Shown in pieces: positions 37,501 to 49,500 of a stretch of DNA of 64,000 nucleotides (position 1 is the stretch's first letter; every line of letters starts with the position of its first letter). This DNA comes from Gonocerus acuteangulatus (Eukaryota; Arthropoda; Insecta; Hemiptera; Coreidae), in assembly GCA_946811695.1 (NCBI GenBank), contig OX328128.1, forward strand, positions 28,862,510-28,926,509, written 5' to 3'. The position numbers and the translations under genes were made by a program. Below the pieces are notes generated by a model. It saw only the letters and a program-made list of their open reading frames with translations, was not told the origin of the DNA and searched no databases.

Positions 37501-39252
37501 TGCTCCTGCTCCTGGAATCCAGGTGGCACTGGCAGGCTTGATTCACAAGGCTCAGTATTTAAAATACGGTGCAAGGTGGATTTTTTGAATACCGAACAAG
37601 TTATATATGAAATAATTCAAACTTATACGTTTACAAGTATAAAATTGTGCAATAAATTAAGTATATAATTTTTATGCTTTATTAAATTCCACATTTTTTG
37701 TAGGTATCCTGAAATTAATTATGTTGCACTGACTGGTTACAATGGTAATTTTGCTATCCAATTGGGTGATCAAGTTCAGTTAGTTCCATCTTGCACAGTT
37801 TCCCCGCCTGGAACAGCATTGTGGGTGGATTGCCCTCCGCCTGAGTGTGGGATCAAACCGGTTGCACAGAGGACTCAACGTGAGAAGCGAGATGTAGCTC
37901 TCAGCAGAGACCATTGGGTTGACAACTATCCTCATTCCGAAGACCCATCATTCCAAACTACTCCCGAAGCGATTCAGTTTGTCAAGAATTTTTTCAACTC
38001 CGTTTCGATTTTCGACAAGAAGAAATTCTACAAGCGCCTTTGGGGACCTCTTGTCCAGCCTTATATGGGGTTGAAGGACGACTCGTCGAATTCAGAGAAA
38101 GTGGACGAAGGTTCTCGAAATACTGTGGATCCCACACAGAATTCCTGGCAGTACTACCTCCATCCACATGAACAACTTCCTCAAGACTACTACCCCCAAG
38201 AGTACTATCCTGGCTACGAAGAATACCTGAACAGAGGAATGGAGCCCTACCACACAGGCCAATTGGGCACTTATGATTACGGATACCAGCCAGGAAATTA
38301 CATTAATGATTATAATGAAGCACCATACCTTCAAGACTATGTTAGATCATTGCGAAATATTGAAGGTAAGATAATGCTAAAGGATACTATTTAAAACAAC
38401 ACTTTCAATGAAATGTATTTTTCACTTCTCTTATTCTAATCTACAGTGTTTCTGACCCAATTAAGTATCTACACTTCTTTTTTTTTATATGAGTGGTCTA
38501 GTTCTTCAAAACAAGTAATTTTTTTTTCCTCTACTTTATTTCATATATACCCGAAATGTTTTGTGTCCTCCATGCCTCCTCTTCAGGGGCCAATGCATGT
38601 GTGGTCTGCTTGTTACCACAGTCCCATTTGTGTTTTTCTTTCAAAAAAAGGAAAAGCACTGGCTAAAAAGGGGTGTGATAATATGTAGATAAAAAAAACA
38701 AAACAAAAAACAACTTTGCTATTAATAAAGGAAGGAATTTCAAATGGTAATAGCAATAGTATTTAGCTATATTTTGTATTATCAACCAATTTTAAAAAAT
38801 AACTGACTATATCAAAAAATTTGTAACATTGCATTTTTTTATTTATTTTTTTAAATTTTTGTATGTATCAAGTTACATATTTTTTGATAAATGTTTTTAT
38901 ATATATATATGGGGGACGAGGTTAGCTCAGTGGTAGAGCACTCGACTAATGACCTGGAGGACCAGGTTCAAAACCCGAGCGTGCACTAAAGATTTTTTCT
39001 TCTAGTGCTGCCGTTCGAGGGTGGGATTTGGGGTCCCAGATCGTCCCTAGGCTCACCCAGCCTTTAATTAATTTAATTAATAATGGGTACCTTGGGCGCT
39101 AATGACTCTAGCAGTCGAAGCAGCCAAGGGGAAAATCAGGTGGCCGGACCATAGTGTTGACCACACTATCTCCCTAGTGTGCCGTATGGTCAAGAATCAG
39201 ATACCTTTATAGTATCTTCCCCTCTGGGCCCTTGTGGCCTGTTACGGGACTG

Positions 39253-39297
<45 letters not shown>

Positions 39298-39610
39298 GTT
39301 AATATATATTGCATATGAGGCAATGGGAGCCATTGAGGGTGGGAGTGGTGGATTTGCTACTTAATGTAATACCGCAGCCAGGATACACATATCGTCACTC
39401 AAATTTCACATGTAAGTCAATTTTCCTAACTTTTAAACTGTAATGATCTGTAACTTGGTTCGGTAACATTCAAACATAAAAATTCGGTAACATTTAAACA
39501 AATAACCTTGCCTGAATGGCCTAAAATAGATGAGAGAGATATGCGGTTATGCTCGATCGTTTGAAATCAGTTTGTTTTACACAGAAGCAATAGTCAATTT
39601 TAGCACGTTC

Positions 39611-39646
<36 letters not shown>

Positions 39647-40469
39647 TATTACCATCATCTCCGGGAGATAATAGGGATTTTAAAGATACCAATAACTCAA
39701 TTTCACTAAAAATCGACTTACACGGTTGTGAAATTTGAACGATATATAATAGCTTTAAACCACCTGGATGATATTATACTTTCCAAATAGTTCTCCAGTT
39801 AGTTAATTAATATGATAATAGTATTATGTTAAAAAAAAAAAAAATAAATAAAAATGGAAAAACTATGTAATATGTACCTTAAAATGGGGTCAAATTAGTA
39901 CAGTGTGGTGATATTGGTAGAAACCTATACAAGAGTCAAAAATTTGGCTAAAGAGTGCGAACAGATACCAACCAACCAGGTACTAATATATCTTTATATT
40001 AGTCTGTTTGCTCTCAGAGAAATATATAAGCATACATAAATAGTATAGGTTTGTACCAATCACACCACACTGTAATATGAACCCCCATTTTGTAGTACAT
40101 ATTTAAAAAAAACTTCTCAAATTCTATGGGGCCCATTTAAAATTTTTCGTATCATCTATAAGGCTAGTCCACTGATGAATAGAAGCCTTTCAAAGCCTAG
40201 CCTCAATTTCAACACTTTATATACTATTTCTTTACTGTATTTCTGTAATTTCATCTGCTTTTTCTTAATACCTTTGTGTTCCAGAAAGAAGACATGACGA
40301 GATGCTTCGAGTAGTTGGGGGTAGCAGGAGTGAGCCAGGGGCTTGGCCGTGGCTGGTAGTTTTGTACCGCGATGGCGCCTTCCACTGCGGTGGCACAATC
40401 CTAACTCCAATCATAATACTCACTGCAGCTCATTGTGTATATGAGTAAGTATTTAATATTTCATGTTTG

Positions 40470-40501
<32 letters not shown>

Positions 40502-43500
40502 GAGCATTTAACTAAGTATCTATATATAATAGGCAGGTCAATGAAAATAGAATTACAACATCAATTCATTTATTTAAATTCCAAAGAAAAGGCAGCAACT
40601 CTAGTAAGAATTGAACCCTTAACCATAGATATTGAGTGCTTACACCTTGGCACTCACGGCCAGCAATCCTCCATAGAGAGACTGGTTAAATAATTAATAA
40701 GATAGAGTTTATTTAAATAAATAAATTAACCCTGTTAATTCTATTCTAATTGACATTTTGCTTGGCTTATTTACGTTTAGTGACATTTTAGTGACGAATA
40801 TATTGTATTTAAATTACTTTTGAACAGATTTGAAGATCATTACTATGAAGTTCAGGGAGGAGTACTCAGGAGGTTCTCGTTCTCTCCGCAAGAACAAATA
40901 CGGAAGGTTGAGCAGGTAATTCTGCACGAGAACTATGACAGGTAAGTCTGAAAGGATAGATGTTGGTATAATAGGACATGTAAATTTGTTGCTCCCCTCA
41001 GAAGTGTTTGTACAATTTTTCCTTAAAAGTTGCCAAAAATTTATTAAACTGTTACTGTCTTATAATGCTCTAAAGTAGGTTTAAACCCATGAATATCTTT
41101 TAAAAAGGCAAGAAGAGCTTCGTCATAAATGAATAGTTATTAACACCTCTGAAAGCAAGGTCAGAACCTCTGAAAGCTAGGATCATTGTAGTCAATGCAA
41201 AAAATTAAAATACAATGTTGGTTGAGATTTCTTTTTAAAAAACATATTCATTGTTAATAATGCATTTTTCTTTAAAGCAAATACTTCTACGGAAATAAAT
41301 AATGATTCTGTATTTTTGGATGTGTTATCATTTTTGATCAATCAATATATGTGCAGCTCGACAATGCTGAATGATGTAGCAGTGATGAGACTGTCTGCGC
41401 CACTAAAATTCAACCGCTGGGTGCTGCCTGTCTGCCTCCCACCTCCTCCTCTACCTCTTCAACCCCTCCTACCCCTGTCTGGCACAATCTGTACAGCTAT
41501 CGGCTGGGGAGCTGTCTTCGAACATGGGCCTGACCGTGAGTACCATATTCTCAACTTTCTCGCACTTTCTTGGCTACAAAACATAGACATAATTTTTTCT
41601 TATAAACAAAATTACTACATGAAAATATTTTTATTTTAAAATAATTTTTTTTTAAAATAATTATGTGAATGACAAGTATAAACGTAATATGATGTGTGCT
41701 TGCCTTGCGTTTTCTAGCTGATCATCTGCGAGAAGTAGATGTCCCAGTCCTTCCAAACTGTCCTCACCGCTCGGATCGACTAGGCCATGAAATCTGTGCA
41801 GGTTATCCAGGAGGAGGAATGGACACCTGTCAGGGGGACAGTGGAGGGCCTCTTCTTTGCAGGTAACTATTTGAAAGAACTTTAATTGCGACCAATCCAA
41901 CAATTAAAATTGTAAAAAAAAAATAATTAAATTTAAAATTCTTCCTCTTAAACAGTCAACCAATTTTCTAATGTTTAATTCTTTTCTTTTACTACTTAAT
42001 CAGGGCCTTTCTTCCTGGGAAAAGCAACTCGACCAGAAAATTGTGCCCAGAGCAAATAGTTCTTCTATTACACTACCCAGCAAATAGTCAAAATTTTAAT
42101 AAAATTTAGTCTTGTATAAACTAAATTTTATTCTTTACACTACATTTCCCCTTTTGGTATATTCTTATTATTCAAAGTCAAGTACTATGTACTTTACTTG
42201 TAGAGACATTCTGTCCAAAATGTGAAAAAAGTATTTTTGGTAAAACAAACAGAATTTTATTTAATGATTACAGCATGTTATTTTGGACCTTCATTATTTA
42301 TCCTGTTTTCAAATATAAGCTTAATATTTTATCAACAGTAATTTTGAACTATCGTTAAGGCAGAGGGTGCAGTCAAATATATGTATTATTATTGACAACG
42401 GAATTGGAATATTCTCGAACAAATGAATTTACAGAAAAAATCCTTTGTCCTAAAAATTTAGTTCAAAGACTTCTATTCCTCAACCCTTCAAATGTTCAGT
42501 TTAGAACTATCGTCTTGAATATGTTCAGGCCATAACATCAGACTCTCATAGTATAGACACAAGATATACATTTTAATAACTTAGGAGTTTCACTTGTAAG
42601 TTAACGTAGATAACGTTTTAATAGGAATATTATTCAGATTAACAGACGAGAAGTGGTACATTGCTGGAATAGTGAGCCATGGAGAAGGCTGTGCTCGGCT
42701 GGGAGAACCTGGGGTCTATACGAGGGTATCAGTGTTCAGAAAGTGGATTGAAGAACATTCAGGTAAATAATTGAGAGGAAATCGTTGACCGTTGGTGATA
42801 CGAAGGCAGAAATCGTCTGGGTCGTTGTTTCTTAATAAAACTATATTTTACATGTGAAAATGGGTTTTATTGTTTGCCGACGTTTCGGCTTGAAATTAAG
42901 CCTTCATCAGGGCTGTAAAACAAGTTGGGCAGAGTTAATACTAATTTATAAATATTCAAAATGGTTAAAAAAAAAAACAAAAAAAAACAAAAAAAAAAAC
43001 AGAAAAACATATCGAGCTATAGCACATACTTACTGTATCATGTTTTTGAATATTTATAAATTATTATTAATTCTGTCCTACTTGTTTTAGAGCCCTGATG
43101 AAGGCTTCAATTTCAAGCCAAAACGTTGGCATACAATAAAACCCATGTTCACATGTAAAATGAAGTTCTACTAAGAAACAAAGATCGAACCCTGACAATT
43201 TCTATCTTCAGGCAAATAATACTTTTAGATTATTTTTTGTTGTAGTGTTATTTCATGGAGTTATATTGCTTTACGTTGAAACTTGGTATTATTTTTATGC
43301 TTCTTGCTTTGGCTTTAGATGCAATGGAGCATTTGATTGTCTGAAATTTTATTTGTGTGTAGTTTATCAAAGTAGTGCATTACAAATATTTTTTTTTTAT
43401 TTATTTATTTTTTTTTTATGGAGAAAAGTCATTCTCTCTGTCCTTATAAAATAGTTACAAAGATATTCTTTTGGAGTAATTTCATTTTTCAATTTTAAAT

Positions 43501-46500
43501 TTTCCTTCTTTTTCACAGTTTGGCCTGAAGGAACGAGTAAAGCAAGCAGGAAGGAGTGTCCTGGCCCAATGTGTACTTCAGGGCGATGTCTTCCAGCAGG
43601 GTAATACTTTTGTTTATTTTATTACATATGATTCGCCAATGTCGTAAATATTTTACCAACTGAAAATCCTAGTCTCTCTCCTGAAAATTTGTAGGCCTAT
43701 TTAAGGGAGCTTTGTGGTTTAAAATATACAAACAAATATTATTATTTACATTATTAAAGGTTTCCTAGCTACAGATTAAGATCTAGGTCAATTTTCGGCC
43801 ATTTTCAAGATTGTAAAACATTTCATTTTATTTTTACACCATTTTGGCGATTCAACTTTTTCAATGTTATTATATCATATTATTAGATTAGTTGTCAGTA
43901 AATAATGTAATGTAGCCATGTTTTCCTTGATATAGTTATTTGTGATCTTTGTTCTTTGTTGTGTTTCAGCTCAATGATGCTGAATCAATATCACAAAGTG
44001 GCTTTGGTTATCTTTTCCTTTTTATTATTATTTTTTTTTTTTTTTAATATTATTGTATAAATATGTAAAAGAAAACAGTACGAAATGTGTTCAGCCAAAT
44101 AACGGTCAATGTATATTTGTTCCAATTTACAGATCAATCCAAGCCAGTCCCTAATTAAAGTAAAACCTTTTTTTGCTTTAAACTAATAGAGTTGTTCCAT
44201 CAAAATATTATTGCGAAGGCCCAAGAAGAAATTTACTACAGAAACACTTAATGGAGGCTACATTGAACTATGTTTAGTAAAAACCCTGATTTCAAAACAA
44301 GTCATATAGTCTATTATTTGCCTGAACCCGTCAATTGTTATCTAACTGGCTAAACTACTTCATTATTTATTCGTTGTTGTTGTAATACTTTATTTTTACA
44401 ATTTCTGATACTTATACTTAGGGCCTTATGCGATTCACACATTGACTGCCTTCATGGGGAAGATGAACTTCAATGTGGACTGCTTTCTGATCCATTGCCT
44501 GATGGTCGCTCTGCAGAACTTTCAAATGCAACAGAGCGTGCTAATTTTGACATACCTTCTACTTCTGAGGATGTTTTCCTTGAAAATTCATCAAGTTTTA
44601 CTGAAGAAGGAGTGAGTCATACTACAGAAGAAGAAATCAGTACAACTAGAGAAGAGGAATTAATTTCTACCGTAGAAGAAGAACCAAGTAGTACAACAGT
44701 TGAGTCTACGACGGAGGAATTAGTTATTCACGCAGATCAATCAATTAGTGTGGACATTTCATCCCTTTTCTCGTGCAAAAAGTAAGCTTTTATTTTTATA
44801 TAGTTACATAAAAGCAAGTATTTATATTTTTATGGCAGAAGATCAAACTTACATGAAAATAAATTAGTAACGAACAGTCAGTAACAAATCATAATAATAA
44901 TTACGATTACAATCACAGCCTTTCGATATGTGATTACGATTATAATCACAGACCCTGGAGATCTGATTATGATTACAATGGTAATTATGATTACACTTGT
45001 AATCACATCTTTAGTTATAAATACATTTGTAATCACATTTTCCCGTAAGTACACTTGTAATCACAATATTTTTCTTTAATTACGACTGTAATCACAATTT
45101 GTTTCTGTGATTACAACTGTAATCATAGCCTTTTTGTGATTTCGAACGTAATCACATATTTGTCTGCAATTATGACTGAAAAGTCTCAAACACAATACAC
45201 CTCTGAGCAGGAAAATTGGAAAATAATTCACCTCAAGATAATGGGAGTCATAGATATGAAGAGTGTTCAGACTTTTTCATCTGTCGGTATTACAGTAATT
45301 AATGATAAGAATCCGGTAAAAGTATCCTAATTTATAAAAATACTGTGGTAATTGCAGAAAAAGATGATATTATGTTCGTTATCACAGAAAGGTTATGATT
45401 ACAGTTGTAATCACAGAATAAATTTGTGATTACAGATGTAATCACAGTAAAAATAGTTGACATTAAAGGCATAATTACAAAAACAGCTGTGATTACATTC
45501 GTAATTACAGAAAAATGCTATGATTAAGAGTGTAATTACATAAAAATTCTGTGATTACAAGTGTAATTATAACCAAAGATGTGATTACTCTAGACTCTTG
45601 TGAAATCACATCTTTGGTTATAATCACATACCCTAGATTACTACGATTACCCTAGAGTCTAGAGTAATCGTAATCAATCTTTTAATTATTATTATAATCG
45701 TAACCATAACTATAGGGTCCGTGATAATAATTGTAATCGTAATCAAATCAAATGATTATGATTATACCCAACTCTGGTTACAAATAGGATCACCATCTTA
45801 TAACGTAAGTTATTAGTAGTACGCTTTTTTTTCCTTTGGAGTCATTAGCCACACTTGATTCATACAAATCACAATTGATGTGCTTTGTTATTGAAAGTTG
45901 CTCTCTGACTTCAAGAGTTAAATATCACACAGGTATTATTTATCTTTATTTAAAATATTAATTTTAGAGTTAGTCTTTACAATAAAAAAAAAAAAAAACT
46001 AATTGTATTGTTTGCACATTTTATAACTTTTAGACTCAGCCAACGAATAATTTCTACTAGAGTTTGTGATAAAATTCTTGATTGTGAGGATGGATCTGAC
46101 GAAATTGGATGTACGTGTAAAGATAATTTAAAACACATATCACCAAATCTTATTTGTAATGGAAGAATTGATTGCAGAGATTCCTCTGATGAGAAAGAAT
46201 GCCCAGGTTTTTTCACAGATTTTTATGTAATTCTTCACATTAATTTTTTGTCTGTTTGTTATCTTTATACGAGTTCTTAATATGAAATGTGAACATTATT
46301 TATAATAATGTAAAATTTATAATAGAGAAAATAATATTTATTGGAACTCCTTTGTAGGGAAGTGCAATGATGACGAATTCTATTGCTATGAAAGTGACCA
46401 TTGTATACCAAAAGAAAGTCAGTGTAATTCTGAAAAAGATTGTCTTATGGGGGAAGATGAAAAAGACTGCTGTGAGGTTTCTATTTTAATTTTATTATCC

Positions 46501-49500
46501 ACTAGGGCTGTTTTTAAGAAATAAAATTAAACTTTAATTTTTAGTTGCACTCTTTCAAAATGAACTACGATTTGATGAGCTGGGAAGACCGGAACTTCTT
46601 GCTAATGGTAGAGTTGCTATTTATACTGAAGGCTCTTGGCAGACATTGTGCAATCTTTCTAATCCATCAGCGACTGCATTAAATGTGTGCTCACATATTG
46701 GCTTCAGGTAAATAATAAAATTGGTCACATAAGAAATAAATAAAATCAGCCTGTATTAGGCTACAAGAGCCCAGAGGGGAAGCTACTTTAGAGTTATCTG
46801 GAATCCATTAATGAAAGGCTGGATGCGCCTAGGGATGGTCTGAGACCCCAATCCAACCCTCGAACGATGACACTAGAAGATAAAATCTGTAGTGCGCCAA
46901 GTTTTGAACTCAGGCACTCCACTAATCGAGTACTCTAGCACATAGCTAACCTCGCCCTCATATGAGAGTAAAAACGATGACAAATTATATTAGGTCTAAA
47001 TACTCTCTGGCGATCTCGAGGCCAAACTCAAATGACTCATGAACTATTTCATCCATTTTATGCTCAGAATCCTCGACTGCCAAATATTAAACTTGTACCA
47101 CGAGCTGAATTGGTTCTTCCTTCTCTATTGCTGCTAGTAGTTCCTCAGTTCAGTACCAAGTCAACCAATCCTGAAGACCGTCCTAAATATTTGAACTTAT
47201 GAAATTCAAATTCTCTGTTGACCGCTAAGACAAACGCTCCCATCTTTATATTCTCTCCCTCTACAAAGTTTCCTTAGAAAATTCTTTATATAGTTATCCG
47301 TGCCACCTCCATCTGCCATTCCTTACCCCTGTCTATCTGCTCTGCTACAAATCTTACAGGGCAGACAGTGACTCTGACACATAAATGATGACACTAGAAA
47401 ATAAAATCTTCAGTATTTAGCATGCTTGAGCTTCGACCCCAGGATCTCCAGTACCTAAGTCAACCAATTCTTTTATGTTACCCAATTTACCTGTTTTTAT
47501 TCAGAATTGCTAGAGCGTATGAAAGTGAACGGAGAGAGGAGCCTCTACTTTCAGGAGATTCTTCCAAGCCTTGTCTAAGTCTTTTAATTCAGTGCTCATC
47601 CCCTATCAGCAAGATCTGGATGGCTCCAGTCTTTTCATCAGGGGTGCCATTGACTTTTGCTGTTCTTGTCTCAAGAAGTTGGCTTCTAGCGCCAATAGCT
47701 GGGCTGCAGTTGTCAAAGTAAGTAATTCCTTCCTAAAAACTTTATGTCAGTAGCTAATAATATAGGAAAAATTGTATTCTTGTCGTCAGTTTTGGCCTTT
47801 CACTCTACCTTCAGTTTGGCCATTTGTAAAGCCGTGTACACTTTACATGAAACATTTAAAAAATCAAATAAAAAAGTAATATTTATATCAAGTAGCCATA
47901 TGTAGCGAGTTTGGCACACATTTTATAATACAGGTAGCAGAAAAAAATTGAAATGCTTTTGAAAATAACTAGTAGAAAGTTCAACTATAATATTTATTTT
48001 GAATTATTCAATTTATTTTTCATAATTTTTTTATATCTTGTATATAAAAAAATCAGGCATTATTCGACACTACTTCAACTAAACAAATAGGTTTAGAAAG
48101 AATATGTAACTAAACTAATGGTTGTTAGTTTTGGGGAAACGTTTTTCAATTAAGTTTTTTTTTATTTGATTCCTTCATTTTTAATTACTTTAATTAAGTC
48201 AATTTAATTGAACTACCAACAAAGAAGCAAAAATCTTGTTAAACGCATAGTCTTGGAAAACTAACAGTAACTAACTCTAGTAGTTTTAAATTGACAGTGT
48301 TGTTAAACTAATAAAATAGTTATCTAATTATTCAATGTGTAATTTATCAGTTTTGTATGCTTCTAGCTCAAATGTTTATTTGAATACATGGCTTGGAAAG
48401 AGTAACCTGACTCTTGAAATCGAAGGGCCTTATGATCAGTATATCCGTATTAACGGCTTAATTACTGTTGGAAATTCTAGAGCTACACTTCTTCATCTGG
48501 AGCAGCCTGCATCTCTGAATCGTAAAACTGCACCCCTCGCTTTCCCTGACTGGTAGATTATTTTACTTTTAATACAAATTTTTAAAAAATTGTAAATCTA
48601 TATACAGAATAGACAAACGTCTCTAGTGCATAATAGATTAATCGAATGTGAAATGCATATTTAAATAAAAAATGTGATCAGTAAAACATATATATTTAAT
48701 ATTTTATGGTCTTCTAGATATGACCATGTTAATATGGTAATGACCGATGTTTTCAGGCTCCCCGAAATCCAATTTTTACCTGGTGGGGGTCGAAAGCAGC
48801 TTTTCCAGATCTCTGATTGGTCGACCCTTCCCGCACTATTGGGTTCCAAGCACCCAATCAATTCCTCTGTCTTATGTCTATAATTTACTCAGTCTATAGG
48901 CAAGTTCTCTATTGAAATTCTCGAGATGTTTCATAATTTAGATTGTTTCTCAGAAAATTCTTTCTTGTGTGTTAGATGCCTTGTCTAGAACTTTATTTTT
49001 ATCGATCGTTTACTGATTAAAAAAATCAGTAAACTTCTGAAGAAATATCAAATAAAAACTATATTCATGACTCCTAAGAGGATTAGGCATCTGCTCCTAA
49101 ACTACAAGGCTGAACTAGGTTTAAAGAAACTGGACATATTCAGCAAACCATGTTTGTGTTACACGAAATATATTAGAAAAACTGGAAGACTGATTCCTAC
49201 AAGACTTCAAGTACACTTGAAAAGCATCGAAACCATAGATATAAAAGGATCAGCAGTTGCAGAATATTTCTTTACCACAGATCATTCCGTAGAGTTTGAT
49301 CAAACTAATGTTCTAGTTAAAGAATAGTTATCCCGGACTGAAAACTATCTTCATCCTCAGAAGGAACCCTGAGGAAGACTGCAGAATGTCTGACAAAACA
49401 TCGGTTATTATCACATTGACACGGTCATATCTAGAAGACCTTATAACTAGAGCCCGGAAGATAGGCATTTATTTTTGGTTAAAATGGGCAGGCAAAAAGG

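Larger units (their letters stand above)
42803..43215. mobile_element. Fold-back element with Penelope-type terminal sequence
   Basis: Two arms of about 160 bases in inverse orientation (about 42803-42962 and 43038-43215) around an A-rich spacer. Each arm carries CCTGATGAAGGCTT and AAGCC(G/A)AAACGT, the hammerhead-containing terminal sequence that Penelope-like retroelements carry. No protein is encoded. It lies in nudel intron 14. Confidence 0.7.

Noticed and set aside
42624..42637. Exon 14 acceptor at 42624
   Set aside because: Gives a frame without the [10 protein letters not shown] protease motif; the acceptor at 42637 restores it.
44890..45775. CRISPR array
   Set aside because: Eukaryotic intron; the units are diverged palindromes and the spacers are not unique fixed-length sequences.
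46471..46476. Exon 18 donor at GAG|GTTTCT
   Set aside because: Leaves the wrong phase for exon 19; GTGAGG five bases upstream is a better donor and keeps the SRCR frame.
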